From Jacaranda mimosifolia (taxonomy: Eukaryota > Streptophyta > Magnoliopsida > Lamiales > Bignoniaceae): a stretch of 64,000 nt of DNA. Location of the stretch: positions 1,551,507 to 1,615,506 of the forward strand of contig CM032121.1 of assembly GCA_018894105.1 (NCBI GenBank), in the 5' to 3' direction. This document shows positions 1-12,700 of this stretch, in pieces (position 1 is the first letter of the stretch; every line of letters starts with the position of its first letter). The notes beneath the pieces are model-generated. The model searched no databases and was not told where the DNA came from. It was given only the letters and a program-made list of their open reading frames with translations. Position numbers and translations under genes: made by a program.

Positions 1-396
1 TAAGGATCATGCAAGATTTCATGCAAGATTTAAGGTTGCTCTTTTTATTGCCTTATCTGTTAGTGCTAAGATGTGTAGCTTCTACTACCAATAGTAAGAA
101 CAACTCAATTAAGCAACTTAATAAGGCAAATTTATGTAGAACGATTATTGCTTGACATAATAGGAAGAAGCCATCCAACTTATAAGCAAACTTTTGGCTC
201 GTAAAAGTTACGCCAAAAAGAGATTAAATTATGAAGAATCACAATTTTCATTTTGAATTCTCTACTTCATTCGTTATTCCATCTCTTATTCCAACTTGCA
301 AGATTTATGCCAAGTGTATTTGATTCTCAATCAATTATTTTTATAAGAAAATATTTAATACACATGTCATATATTCATGAAATAAAATAAGAGATT
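1..396. other. intergenic, AT-rich, no gene seen
   Basis: No open frame of note. The stretch near 340-395 resembles 58,600-58,660, and the bases after the CACTA-like element (865-895) resemble 58,655-58,686. The CACTA-like element therefore seems to have landed in an older dispersed repeat that recurs just upstream of the broken SPH copy. Confidence 0.4.
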
Positions 397-864
397 CCTT
401 GCAAAAAAATATTATATTTGTGATAAAATAATAAGTGGCAATATACAAATTGTTGCTAATGATATATGTATTATGTACTGTCAATAGCTTCTATTTTGTC
501 ACTAGTGATTTTTTTAGGTGACAATAATTTTTATTTTGTCACAATATAACTCATAACTTATTAGTGACAAAAATTAATATTTTAAATTGTGACAATTAAC
601 AACTAGTGATACCCCTATGGTGACAACCTAGTGACAATATAATAAAAATTGCAACTATAATTTGTGGTAAAATTTTCATTTTCACTAGGTTGTCACTAAT
701 TATCAATTGTAATAACTTAAACCGCTATTATCATCATCATTTTGTTTGTGAAAATCATTAAGGTGATAAAACAAAATTTTTTGTCATCAAATATATATAT
801 AATAAGTAACAATTTTTGTGTTACCACTTAATATTTTGTCATTGACCCTTTTTTTTTTGTAATG
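397..864. mobile_element. CACTA-like non-autonomous element
   Basis: The two ends are long imperfect inverted repeats. The left end begins CCTTGCAAAAAAA and the reverse complement of the right end begins CATTACAAAAAAA, close to the CACTACAAAAA tips of plant CACTA elements. The similarity continues inward for about 70 bp, including AAGTGGCAATA on the left against AAGTGGTAACA on the right. The interior is full of GTGACAA/TTGTCAC words in both orientations, including an inverted pair near 621-637 and 684-700. No transposase is present. The flanking 3-bp duplication is imperfect (ATT against ATA), so the exact ends and the superfamily are inferred. Confidence 0.5.
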
Positions 865-1290
865 ATAAAATAGGAAATGAAATAGAGGATTTAAACTACG
901 ATTCTTTCCACATTGTTTGATACTAATCGGTCGATAAAAAATTCTTTAGACTCAATTTTTTAAACATATCAAATCCACCTTTCCCTCAAAATTAAAATTC
1001 AGATCGACTCAGTTGTAAGTGAAAAATTGATAAAGAACATGTAAAAAAATCGAAGTCCTTGAAACTCAACTTACAATGGAGTCAACTAAAATTTGTTCAA
1101 ACTCAAAAGGACTTTGTTCAAGCTTAAAAAAGGGATGCAATGACTTGACTTAAAAGGTAAGTAAACTATTACGTAGGGACTTTGCAATCTTCAACTCAGT
1201 GACGCATCTTCCTTCTAAAAGGAAAAGGGACAAAATTTACAATATAAGGCCTAACAAGATTACATGGAAATTAATGGGGCAGGTCACATA
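865..1290. other. upstream region of the P450 gene
   Basis: AT-rich DNA without a convincing gene. Its 3' part presumably holds the promoter of the P450 gene that begins at 1498. No specific operator could be recognised. Confidence 0.4.
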
Positions 1291-1296
1291 AATCCA

Positions 1297-1303
1297 TATA
1301 AAT
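1297..1303 (+). promoter_or_regulatory. candidate TATA box of the P450 gene
   Basis: TATAAAT lies about 200 bp before the P450 start codon. A transcript starting about 30 bp downstream would begin after the ATG at 1308. That would exclude an upstream frame (1308-1505) that otherwise overlaps the P450 start. Inferred from position only. Confidence 0.35.
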
Positions 1304-1497
1304 TTAAATGCAATCTGTGCTATCTTTCACCCGCTACCAGAAAGCCAGTAGAAGCAAATGGTCAAATGCAACAAATGCAGTTCTAGTGGCTGTTAAGCAG
1401 AAGCTGTTTTTATCTCCAGATATCCAACTTTTCGATCATTCAGAAGAGCCCTTTGTGATACTTGTTAGCTTGATTCTAATAATTCAACGTAAAAAAA

Positions 1498-3045
1498 ATG
1501 GCTGAAATGGTAGTATATTTTGGAGTTTTCTTGGCAGGTTTGTGGCTTCTGGTGCTGTCGGCCTGGAGGAATCACAGGAGAATGGCCTGGAACTGGCCGC
1601 TGATCGGAATGCTGCCGGCGCTTCTGCTGCATGTGGGACAAATACACGACAGTTGCACGGAGATATTAAGGAGGACCCGACGGGGGACTTTCTGTTTTAA
1701 AGGGCCCTGGTTTTCAGACATGGAGATTCTTGGCACTGTGAATCCCGCCAATGTGCATTATATAATGAGTGCAAATTTCCAGAATTTCCCGAAGGGGCCG
1801 AGGTTCAGAGAAATGTTTGATGTTTTAGGAGAAGGGATTTTCAATTCAGATTCGGATTCCTGGAAGCAGCAGAGGAGGGTCGCCAGGGCCCTGATAGTCC
1901 ATCAGCGGTTTCACCGGTGCCTGGTGAAGATCAGTCGTGAGAAGGTGGAGAAAGGCTTGGTTCCTGTTCTTGAAATGGCCTGTCGGGAAAATCAGGTGAT
2001 TGATTTGCAGGATATTTTCCAGAGGCTTACTTTTGACACTACTTGTGGTTTGGTTACTGGTTATGATCCAGGGTGTTTGTCTGTGGATTTGCCTGATGTT
2101 CCCTTCTCGAAGGCGATGGATGATGCTGAAGAAGCCATTTTCATGCGCCATGTGCTTCCAGAGAGAATATGGAAGCTGTGGAGGTGGCTTGGGGTTGGAT
2201 CCGAAAGGAAGTTGAGTAATGCTTGGAGAGTTTTGGATGGTGTTATAGGCAAATATATCGCCATGAAACGTGAAGAATTGAGAAAAGAAAGGGATCAGTC
2301 GATGAATCATGAAGAAGAAAAAGAAGGTGGTGGTGCGGATTTGTTGACATCTTACATAAATGGAGGAGATGGTACTCTAACTCAGGATATGGAGTGTGAT
2401 GATAAATTCTTGAGGGATACTATATTGAATCTCATGATTGCTGGCCGCGACACTACTAGTTCTGCTCTAACGTGGTTTATATGGCTTGTGTCGACACATC
2501 CTGAAGTGGAAAAGAAAATCAGGAACGAACTGAAATCCGTTTGTCCCTTGGAAGAGGGGGACAAATGGCGAGTTTTCAAGATTGAAGAGATGAATAAGTT
2601 GGTCTATATGCATGGAGCATTGTGCGAAGCGTTGAGGCTATATCCACCGGTACCGTTCCAACATAAGGCACCCGTAAAACCAGATATCCTCCCGAGTGGG
2701 CATTATGTGCACCCGAAGATGAAGGTGATATTCTTTTTGTATGCAATGGGAAGGATGGAATCGATTTGGGGGGGAGATTGCTTGGAATTTAAGCCGGAGA
2801 GGTGGATTTCTGAATGTGGAACGATCAAGCACGAGCCATCATATAAGTTCTTGGCGTTCAATGCCGGACCAAGGACTTGCTTGGGAAAAGAAGTTGCATT
2901 CACTCAAATGAAGATTGTTGCAGCCACCATCATCCATAACTATCAAGTTTGCATGGTTGAAGGCCATCGGGTGGTGCCTAATTGTTCCGTCATTCTCTAT
3001 ATGAGGAACGGATTGAAGGTTAGGGTTGTTAAGAGGGTTGTCTAA
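1498..3045 (+). CDS. cytochrome P450, CYP96A-like (mid-chain alkane hydroxylase type)
   Basis: A 515-aa intronless P450. An N-terminal hydrophobic segment (about residues 4-21) would anchor it in the ER membrane. The I-helix oxygen-binding motif AGRDTT is at 315-320, the K-helix EALR at 377-380, and the haem-binding loop FNAGPRTCLG at 454-463 with Cys461 as the iron ligand. The overall pattern (PKGPRF near residue 100, a long I-helix region, no introns) fits the CYP86 clan, closest to CYP96A. The best-known member, Arabidopsis MAH1/CYP96A15, hydroxylates cuticular wax alkanes to secondary alcohols and ketones. Exact substrate and subfamily number are inferred. The ATG at 1498 is chosen because the membrane anchor follows immediately. 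All signature residues are present and there are no internal stops, so the gene looks functional. Confidence 0.93.
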   Translation: MAEMVVYFGVFLAGLWLLVLSAWRNHRRMAWNWPLIGMLPALLLHVGQIHDSCTEILRRTRRGTFCFKGPWFSDMEILGTVNPANVHYIMSANFQNFPKGPRFREMFDVLGEGIFNSDSDSWKQQRRVARALIVHQRFHRCLVKISREKVEKGLVPVLEMACRENQVIDLQDIFQRLTFDTTCGLVTGYDPGCLSVDLPDVPFSKAMDDAEEAIFMRHVLPERIWKLWRWLGVGSERKLSNAWRVLDGVIGKYIAMKREELRKERDQSMNHEEEKEGGGADLLTSYINGGDGTLTQDMECDDKFLRDTILNLMIAGRDTTSSALTWFIWLVSTHPEVEKKIRNELKSVCPLEEGDKWRVFKIEEMNKLVYMHGALCEALRLYPPVPFQHKAPVKPDILPSGHYVHPKMKVIFFLYAMGRMESIWGGDCLEFKPERWISECGTIKHEPSYKFLAFNAGPRTCLGKEVAFTQMKIVAATIIHNYQVCMVEGHRVVPNCSVILYMRNGLKVRVVKRVV

Positions 3046-3410
3046 GATCAATTCGAAGTTATTATTTTATCAGATGCTTTATTTTTTATTTCACTTCATA
3101 GATAAATATTGAGTATATTTAATATTTTTTTTTAAAAATATTTGATTATAAGTTAGATATACTTAGTGTGTATCCATAAACCCAAATCAAGTTTTCAAAT
3201 TATTTATGATATGAATGTATAAATGCCCAATGATTTAGCCCCTGAATGCAAGACTTTGTTTTGGGCCAGTCCAAAGTATTTGGATTTTGGAGTTAAGTCA
3301 CATTATTAAGGTAATTTATTGAACAAAGGAATGGTTAATGGTAGGCTTTTGGTTAAAATATAAATTATGCCTATCTTACAAATTGATTATTTTATTGGAA
3401 AAGTTCAAGG
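3046..3410. other. 3' flank of the P450 gene
   Basis: AT-rich sequence containing the presumed 3' UTR. No other gene or clear repeat seen. Confidence 0.4.
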
Positions 3411-3417
3411 GTGCAAT

Positions 3418-3777
3418 CGAGTCGAGTCGAATCGAGTTTGGATAAAATTTTCGAGCTCGAGCTTGGTCCAACTCGACTCAATAAGACTCGAATTGATAAA
3501 TGAATTATAAAAAACTACATGCTCGAGCTCGAACTCAAAATAAAAAAATAGTATATAATATATATTTATTAATAAAATAAAATTAATATTTAATTATATA
3601 CTAGCTTTCGAGCCTCGAGCCTAGATATAGAATGCTCGAGATCTGCTCGAATGAAAGCTCGAGCTTGATTCAGCTCTACTCGATTGAGCTCAAGCTTGAA
3701 CTGTTTTGAGCTTGAGTCGAGTTAGCTCGAACTCGGTTCATGAGACTCACGAGCTGGCTAAACTGGTTTGCACCCCT
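3418..3777. mobile_element. hAT-like MITE rich in GAGCTCGAG
   Basis: A 360-bp element with ends AGGGTGCAA (left) and, reading inward from the right, AGGGGTGCAA. It is flanked on both sides by AAGTTCA (3411-3417 and 3778-3784), read as the target duplication. Both arms are full of GAGCTCGAG/CTCGAGCTC words around an AT-rich centre, so a single strand could fold back. It encodes no protein. The hAT assignment comes from the (T)AGGGGTG-type tip and the duplication length and is inferred. Confidence 0.65.
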
Positions 3778-3784
3778 AAGTTCA

Positions 3785-5575
3785 TAAGTCTATTTACCAA
3801 CATTCATACGAACATTTCGAAAAGTTTACAAAATTCTCCAATATATTATGATAAATTTTAAAAGTCTGTAAAGTCTATCAAATTGTGAGTCAAAGTTTCT
3901 ATAAAAAATTGATGAGAAAATTCTTTATAACTCGACCCCCAATGGTTAATATTTGTTGGATAGATTAAAAGAAAGAAAGAAAAAGAGTGACATCAAATTT
4001 TATCATTTTTCATCAGTGTTAAAAATGTAAGAGTACAAGCATAGAATTAAATAGAGACTATCTTTTACATTCTCTAAAAGTAGGTCTACTTTGGGAGAAC
4101 CCATATGGGAAGATTTGTATTGGGACATGCAATTTGTTGATCTACTACTTTTTATTGTTTCTTTAAATTCCAGTTCACAAAGCAACTATGGGATTGTCAC
4201 AAGTATATTTAAAAAGGCGTTTGATTAATTTAATTCAAGTGGGATGTTCCTTTTTAGTTTATTGTATAATTTACGTGACTGAGAATGACAGAGGGCACAT
4301 GATTGAAGACATGAAAACAATTTATTACTCCAAATATTGTTCCCAATTATTAAATTAAATTATGAGACATATTCGCAGTCACCTTATGCTATTTATTATT
4401 TATTGTTTTGACATATATGTATGTAATTATTAGAGATTAGCAACAATATTTCAACATATATATAATACATATATTGTAGGGATCATTGGATGTTGTAAAA
4501 CATGAATATTTGCTCTTTAATGTGTGTGTGTGTGTAAAGATAGCAACAAAAAGAGAATTTAGAAATTGTTTTTAAAGTATAATAAGAAGTGACACTTTAA
4601 AGTGTTTTATTGTATAGTTTTCAAACTCCATTCAATTTATAGGGATCGAGATTCTAAAATTAATGAATTGAAGAAATACAACTCAAGATACCCCTTCAAT
4701 GTGAAATCATATATTCTTTCTCGCATTTATACAATATTTTCAGCCGTCATTGCTCTAAGAATATATTTTATTCTTAAGATTTATTCTCTCATACACTTTG
4801 GTTTCTTATACGTTAATATATATATCTCCATTTTTGACATGTTTTGAATATAATATCTTGTAAAATTATAGAACATTATTGGTAGTTACCAATATTTAAT
4901 TGTTCATAAGTACTCTACTCATAAGGTATGCAACAATTACGCTTAAATATCATGTTTAACTCATGGTGCTAATCTAATTAAATCAACTTGAGCCTAATTA
5001 TCTAACTCTACCTAAATCGAACCTTGATCAACTTTTTGTTTGCGTTATTCGTCTAATGCTTTTGAACTAATTTCATCTTATATCTAGCTGCAAAAATAAT
5101 GCCAATAACAAAATTTTATAATGTATAGAGGTGTTACAGCAAATCGACCATAGCACTTTACCTAGTATGGCCGTACAAAAAGAACTGCGCTCCTTTTTAT
5201 ATAACAACCAATCAAAAAATAATATATGAAGCATGTATATATGCACACTCGTATAATTATAGTTCAACATGAATCTGATTTTACAATCCCACAAATTCGC
5301 CAATCATACTAAAACTTTAATACCATATGCATGATTGAATCATCCATATTGTAGCAAAAATGAGTATAAAAAAATTGTACTTTCAGATATTTTTTTGGGT
5401 CCATACATTGATTTAATTTCTGACTTTGGATAAATATATGGTGTAAGAGAAAAGACACAGTCAGGCACAGCTTGGAAAAGGCAAGTGCCAGTGGTGTTGC
5501 ACAAAAGCTAAACCGTGTGAAAATTTGGTAGCTTTTGTAATATAAACCTAAAATGAGGCCTTATATCATAATGAT
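3785..5575. other. intergenic, no gene supported
   Basis: AT-rich spacer with a short GT microsatellite near 4522-4536. Open frames here (for example at 4602-4847) are short, have biased composition and resemble no known family. The last few hundred bases would include the promoter of the NOI gene. Confidence 0.45.
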
Positions 5576-5581
5576 CTTCCT

Positions 5582-5592
5582 ATATATAATCA
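5582..5592 (+). promoter_or_regulatory. candidate TATA box of the NOI gene
   Basis: TATATATAAT lies about 295 bp upstream of the ATG at 5877. The bases after it (about 5615-5876) are rich in CT and then purines, as is usual for a plant 5' UTR. Inferred from position. Confidence 0.35.
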
Positions 5593-5876
5593 ATTGATTT
5601 ATACAAACATATCTCAGACTATTGATGAACTCTCGCTCTCTTCTCTGTTACTGTAGTACTAACTTGTGCCCACAAGAATTCTGCCCCTATTCTATACCTC
5701 TTTAAAGTTTGAATTATTTAGGCCCTATTTTCAGCTCTTTTCTCTCCCTGCATTTACTCATCATTGTTTTTCAAACAAAAAGGAGCGTTCTTTTCACTTT
5801 GAATCTGTTTCTTCAAGAAAAAGAAGAAAAGGGTGTCTATATTTTCAAGAAAAATCCAAGATTTTGCTGTTGATAG

Positions 5877-8359
5877 ATGGAAGAGCACAAGGAGGTAATG
5901 GACTTTTAGCAGAAATTTTTATTTCTGAAATTTGAGGTTATTTGCTGTTCTTTTGAGAATACTTTTCTCTGTTTTATGTTGTCACTTGGAAACTTGTTAA
6001 GAATATGGAGACTTTTGAGGTTTTTGCTTGATTTATTACACCCTTCATGAAAAAACTAAAAACCGAGATTTTGTTCTTTCCTGGATTTGTTGTCTCATGA
6101 AATAATCATCCCAGGATGATTGTTTTGTCCTAGTATTGTATGCATTATTGATCTGATCCATAGTAGGAACTAGGGAGAATTAGCTTGTTTTAGTGATTTG
6201 TAGAATTCCATCTACCACATGTATGTAGATGTCCAACATAATTTAGTTCTTGTTCTGGCAAAAGTTGTCTGTATTATATGCAATGTGTTACTTATCATTT
6301 TCTTCTTGACTGGACATTAGTTTCAGATGTACCAGTTCTGTTTAAATTTGAGTGATTTGTCTGAAAGCTCCTACAAAGATGAACATTCATTTTCACTCTT
6401 ATTGGTCATATTGATGCAAGCCTGCTGAGTTCTGGTCAAATTGTTGAATTCAAAAGAAAGGAAAGCTTTATCTATGGGAATAAGTCAAGAGTCCTCAAAT
6501 TTGATTTGTATTTATTTGAAGGCGAATCCGAGTTCTTATCTCTTTGTTTTGTAAATAATTTCTTTATGTGATAATGTGGATAGGTGCTTGAGTTTTCAAT
6601 TTTTTAGAGGGATAATATGTATTTGCCTGGAAAGTGGAAACATTATCTTGTGAAATGTCAAATTTTACATGCGGACACTTGAGAAACGCAAAAGTCAATT
6701 AAGAGATGACAATTGGATGTGGTAGAAGTCACTATGTAAGGCTTTGAATATTCAAAGAAGATGTTCTCTATTGTTGATTTCAATAGCTTTTTTCCAACAA
6801 TAACTATTCTTTTTCAATAGAAAATGTAGTGTTTTGATGCATCAAAGGTTATTTTGAATCTACCTAGTACTTCAAATATTTGTTGGCTTGTTAACAAGGT
6901 TGATGCATCTTAGTTATGTTCTATGTCTACATCTTCCTAGGCCAATGACCATTGAAGCAAACTCACAAGATTGACTAAAAAGCCAAGAAAATATCTCTAC
7001 TTCATTCTTGACTACCCATATTAACCATAAAACTTCTTTGTTGAGCAGAAGAATGCACCATGGCTATCTGTACCACAATTTGGGGACTGGGACCAAAAGG
7101 GAGCGTTGCCAGACTACTCTATGGACTTCACAAAGATCAGAGAAATGAGGAAGCAGAACAAGAGGGAACCATCAAGGGCCAGTCTTGGAAATGAAGAAGA
7201 GCTCACCGCCTCAAACACAAGAAGCACGACCACTACTGAAAACGATCATCACCACGACTATCATCATCAGGACCAGTCTCCAACAGTAAGCTTCTTGGCT
7301 CTTTCTAACATGGTTGCTTTTATTGGATATGTTCACATTTATGTTGTCTGCAGATATGAGTAGTTGTTTGTTGTCTGTATCAAAGATTCAGTGGGGTTAT
7401 TGAAGACATAAATTAAGCAACTTGTTCATGGCTATTGGTTGAAACATTGGCAATAAGTATATATAGGGATACATGTGGTTGGGACAATAAGGTGGGGGCC
7501 TGGTAGCTGGCAGGTACCAGCTCATGAGATGCGTATATGGTAATGTTTTGGTGGAAACAGATGTATAATTGAATTGGTTGGTGTGAATATTCCTCTAGTT
7601 TTGCTGACCAACTTGAGAAATAATGGTTTTTCTTAACATTGCTGGTTGAACTGGCACATAAGAAGACCTATAAGTAAATCAATAAGAAGTTTTTTCCAAC
7701 TTTAGAAAAAATAATCCATGGGTGAGAAGGCTGATATTCTATTAACATCAAGTGCTCATCATTGGGCTAAAAGCGATAGCTGTTAGTAGAGACACACATA
7801 TTTAGCATTGATAAGTACTATATAAGACCACGTTCAACTTGAGGTGGTTGTCCCACTATAAGAGCCATGGATCGGGGATTAGTCCTTAACCTGCTATGTT
7901 TTCTTGAGTCAAAGAATAATATTGACAATAAATACAAAAACATTCTTGTCTGAATACAATTCAAGAATGATTTAATGATCTAAATAAGACGCATGTGAGA
8001 TGCGGCCCATGCGGTGGTTCATGGATAAGTACTGTAGCACATTGAATATGGAAACAATTTGATGAAAAAGATGTATGTTTGGTGAATAGAGCACCATATG
8101 TCGTGAAGTTCACATGAATGTACCAGTGGGGCCACATGCAATTAGATGTCACAAGCCAAATAGCATGAGCCATGATGCTTATGATAGCCTTGTCCTTTAT
8201 TTTTATGCTAACGCATTTTGGGAAGAATCAGCTAATTCTTAAATTGTTAGTGATTGTACTATTAGCGTGTTTATAAGCAATAATTGTATTGTACGTTGAT
8301 CTCTGCTGTAGGGGAGAAGGAGCATCTTCAGCTATTTCAACTGCTGTATCAAAGCCTGA
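5877..8359 (+). CDS. NOI-domain (RIN4-like) small membrane-associated protein
   Basis: A 100-aa protein from three exons: 5877-5894, 7049-7285 and 8312-8359, all phase 0, with GT-AG introns of 1,154 and 1,026 bp. Exon 1 codes six residues (MEEHKE). Exon 2 carries the NOI core: VPQFGDWD at residues 14-21, then DYSMDFTKIRE, the signature of the RIN4/NOI (AvrRpt-cleavage) family. A His/Thr-rich low-complexity stretch follows (near 60-80). Exon 3 codes 15 residues ending FNCCIKA. The paired Cys (96-97) match the acylated tail that holds RIN4-type proteins at the plasma membrane. RIN4 itself is an immune regulator targeted by bacterial effectors; a role for this small member is inferred from family. 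VPQFGDW fits the PxFGxW site cut by the effector protease AvrRpt2. The exon 2 acceptor is a CAGAAG tandem site, so Lys7 may be included or skipped. Confidence 0.85.
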
Positions 8360-9727
8360 CTTTTGGATGGATCGATTTGATGCACTTTTCTGACATATGC
8401 GTTAAGATGATGTATTTCTAGTTTACTTTGTTTAACAACGTTTCTTCCTACCAAAAGTAGAAATTTATTGATCCATTTGTGAGTCCTACACAGTTAATTG
8501 TTTTCATGGCCATCCACTTTTTCTCTAAGTGCTTGCTACGCTTCTTGATAACAAACAATCCTAACCGATCAGGCGATCACTGCATCATTTAGAGATTCAA
8601 GCCATCAAAAGAATTCACGGGAGTTAATATAAATTTATGCATACAACAGCAACGTGCTATAACATAGAACAATAAAAACAAAAAGTATAAAATTACATCA
8701 TCTATAGATTATTCCCTTAAAAGAAATCTGAATATTTTGGTCTTACTAAAATCCAAAATTCGGAGCATATGATAAGATTTTGAATCATATTTCCTCTTTA
8801 AGTAATGCATGTACAACCTGAACAAGTCAGATGCAATAATTGGAGCAAGGCTGTTTTTACTGTGAATCCAGATCTAATTAGATGCAGCCTGTACACTCTC
8901 AAATGGCATTTCAGATTGCCATCACCAGCAATTGATATCCAAAATGCATACCCACTCAAAGGAATATTAGCATGGTTAGATAAAAACAAGCCAACATTAA
9001 GGATCCATGTCCTAAATTGATCAAGAATTTGCACTCACCTACAATTTCCTGTAAGCAATGTAATAAACATAGAACCAGCACTAGATATAGAACCATCATG
9101 AGCAAAATTCAGTCTAGCTAACAAAGTTTGTTTCAAGAAAAATACTGAACGATGTAATGTGAACAGCTGAAGGCATATGAGAGCATGAGCACATTAGAGT
9201 CCGACGAATGGTCCCAAAATCCCAGCACCACGGCACCTAAAAAGGCGAATTTAATACTCTGTCCAGAGAGCCTCACTACCAAAAAGAATTAACATGATGG
9301 GCTAACTCTCAGCGAGAACATGTTAAAAGGTGAGAAACTACTCATTTTGAGAGGCAACATTTTTCATGCGTGATAAATATAGCTTAAAAATGTAATCAAA
9401 CGGCTAGGTAAGGGCAAAATTTCTCTAGTTATTTCCAAGCATAATGCCTTCTAGTTACTAGATAGATACAAGGGTATCTACCATATTAAGACCAAAAGGG
9501 GAAAACGATGACAAAAGACACTTGAAATCTCTCAGTCTTCGAACTAGCAGAAAATTGCTTGACCGTAAAACACCTAAATACAAATCAAGCCATGTTTTCT
9601 TCAGTTCAAACTCCTATGTAACTCCTCTCAATGAACAAATCGTACACTCAAGCATTCTCTGACCTTCGCTGCTGTTAGCCTCACACCACATGCATCAGGT
9701 AGGAACTTGATTTATGAAGTTCTGAAA
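8360..9727. other. intergenic between convergent NOI and DRG2 genes
   Basis: Holds the 3' UTRs of the two convergent genes. Short complementary open frames near 8798-9034 have no recognisable motif. No repeat boundary seen. Confidence 0.4.
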
Positions 9728-12700
9728 TTACACCTTTTTGATGATTTGCACGACATCTTCATCTTCCAATTCATGCTCCTAGCAGGCAAAAGAACCAAAA
9801 TATCAAACATCAAGAAACAAAATAGGGGACACTAGATTGGGGGAGGAGGGAAGAACATGACAAGTTAACAAAAATTTACCCTGCCCACTCTCTGGGGTTT
9901 GTGTTTCGCGCTTGAGCCCCAAACTAATGCACTACAGTTTATCAATAAAACCAGTGAGTTATTTTATAGTAACAAATCTGAAAAAGTTAAAAGAACTTGA
10001 AATAAGAATATACCATGACAAAATCTAGATATGATAGGGAAAACTACGAATTAGTAGCAAAAGCAACATTAAAAAAGTAAGAAGCCAACAATTGAATGCA
10101 CTCAAGTCGGTCAAAGGTTTTCGAGCACAAGGTTGATTTTTTAAATTTACTGAACAAGTCGTTTTCATTCGCACCCTTTGGTTCTCAAGTTAAATTTATA
10201 GCTCCCTCATGAAAGGGCAGACTTCGAGATAATTCTAGCATCCACTCCACAACCCATGGCGATGAACTTTGGTCCTGTGGTGCATGCTACCAATAAATTG
10301 AACATAATACAGAAATCCCACTAGCTTGCCTTGCATTATTAATCTGTGTATTTCATAACTTCTGATACAATAGAAAGAAACATTTCAAAAGAAATTTCAA
10401 AGCTTCCAAAGCTGCATTGGTGGTTTCTTATACAAACATCTTGGTAAGAAGCCAATTTCTCCTGCTATACAATTTAGTCACAGGTTTTTTCAATCACATA
10501 ATATAGACCTTATGAATGTAAGACCTATTGCTCATGCAATTCGGAGTCCTCATTTGGTCAACCAACCATGTATGTTTTAAATGGACAGCCCTTGCCCCTC
10601 TTCCATTTAAGGATATAGTGCTTCCATAATTATGGGGTCTGAAGAGTGTAAAAAATATCAAAGTTCACTTCCACATACAGGGAGACTATTTCCTTGTCAG
10701 GGACCCAATATCCCCTTAAACCACCACAGAACACCCTCTGCCCCCATCAAAAACAAATATTCAAAACTTCAGCCACGTAAGCAATAAACAGTAAGTTGTT
10801 TGTCCAACAACATAATGACCAGGAATTTGGTTTCCTCTTCCTATCTAAAGCAAATACGTGAACAATTTAGAAGGGAATTTTGAAGTGCAGTGTATTCCTC
10901 TTGATAATGTACTTTGTATGTTGTTTACCCAGAAAGTTTTATGGAGACAAGTTAAGCTCTATCACTACTTTTTGACATGTGAAGCTAAGGCAATGGCAAT
11001 CTTTCGTAATGGTTTTCCGCTTGAAAGCTAAAGTACAAGTTCCAAAAATCGGTCAATTTCATAGGAGGTTGAACCTAAGATATTCAATTAAGCTCCAACC
11101 TAAAAAGAACATCTTCCTGCCCAGGCACCAACATTAAATTTAAACAAAGTTAAGGAGAGCTTCAAGATCAAGGGACTATGAGACTTACTATTTAAACTGT
11201 TTAAGCATGTCCTTATGGATTCTACTGCAGAAGTCCTCAACCGTCCTTTTCTTTGATGACAATATGACAGGATCTTCATAGTCTGGATTCATCCCCTTTG
11301 GCTTTGTGTATATGCGAGTTAAATTGAGATATTCCCATATTTTGTCCAGAAGGCCATCGAGGTTCCATTCCAAATGAGCACTGAAGCAATCCATTTGCAC
11401 ATCACAAGAACAAGCTATTAGTAGAACAAAAACAACCAACTGAACCTCAGCTAGCACATTCATCCTAACAAATGAAAGTAAGAAAATTAGCATGTGAATT
11501 CCTGTTTGTTCTTTAAGTATGGAGTCAAAAGTCCTTCAAACAACCCAATCACTCTGATTTCAGAATAAATAAGTAAATAAAATCAAAAGAAATAGGAACC
11601 CTAAAGATTGGAAGAAAATGAGTCTTGGCAAGGATAAATAACGAGTCAATACAAACTTATGACACAATTATTCAATGTGTTGCTAGTCAAGATGGAAAAT
11701 ACAGATAAAGGGATCAAGTCTCATTGCTAGTTTGTTCCCTGACACAGAACGAAATCAATGTACGATCACAGCATTTCGATATTTTGATTATTGTCAAAAA
11801 TTTGCTTAATGAAGAATACAAACATATAATGAAATGCACATCTTCAATGCAAACAAAATGGGATGGTGTAATACCTGACCGGGCAATAATGTGGAAGTTT
11901 GTCCAAAATCTCCAGCTCTTCAAGTGTAATCTGATCAATCTTGTTTACAGCATAGATGCAAGGCATATATACCCTACTACCCTCAATGACATCTATAAGG
12001 TCATCAGCTGTTGCATCGTATCTCAGATTGATATCAGCATTGTGTATTCGGTATTCACCACAAATTGCCTTCACTGTATCAAGGTCAAGAAGCGTGTTGG
12101 CAACTGTAGATGTAAGATTGATTCCACCCTTATCTTTCCTCCGGAATGTCAGATTTGGTGGTTCCTTGTTTAACCTGTTCTCAGAGAAGAAGAATATAAG
12201 TTATAATGGTTAGTACCAATATATACATTGTATGCATGAGTTCACACTACATGCACTATCACCTAAGAACAAGTTATTCATACATTACAGAGCCTCTCAA
12301 ATCCCACAGCATGTTCTAGATGATTCAGGTTATCAGGAGATTGTGATATTTTCACTTCACAGAAAATAGAAGAAATTTTAGAAGAAACTATACAGATACA
12401 CGGTAGGAATTTTTATCATGATAGACATTAGATGACAATTAAGAAAATGAGGCAAGAATGTAACGTACTTATCACAATAATATACATGTTACCTGATGCC
12501 AAATCCCTCAAGCTCTTTCTCTATTAGACGTTTATGAGTAATTGGTTTTATTGCATCAAGGACAATCAGGATGCAGCTACAAGTACGAGCTGTACTGATG
12601 ACCTAATTTTAGAAGATCACATTCAAGTATTAATTAAAAGGATAAGAATCAAAGAACAAAGTGAGTAATTGCTTTGCTGAAAGTTCCTCAAAAATGCTAT

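Noticed and set aside
1308..1505. Upstream open frame overlapping the P450 start
   Set aside because: The likely transcription start lies downstream of its ATG, and its sequence has no recognisable features.
1846..2310. 154-aa minus-strand frame in the P450 gene
   Set aside because: Shadow of the P450 coding strand with no motif of its own.
11724..12173. 149-aa plus-strand open frame
   Set aside because: It is the complement of DRG2 exon 7 plus intron; the minus strand gives the clear GTPase sequence.
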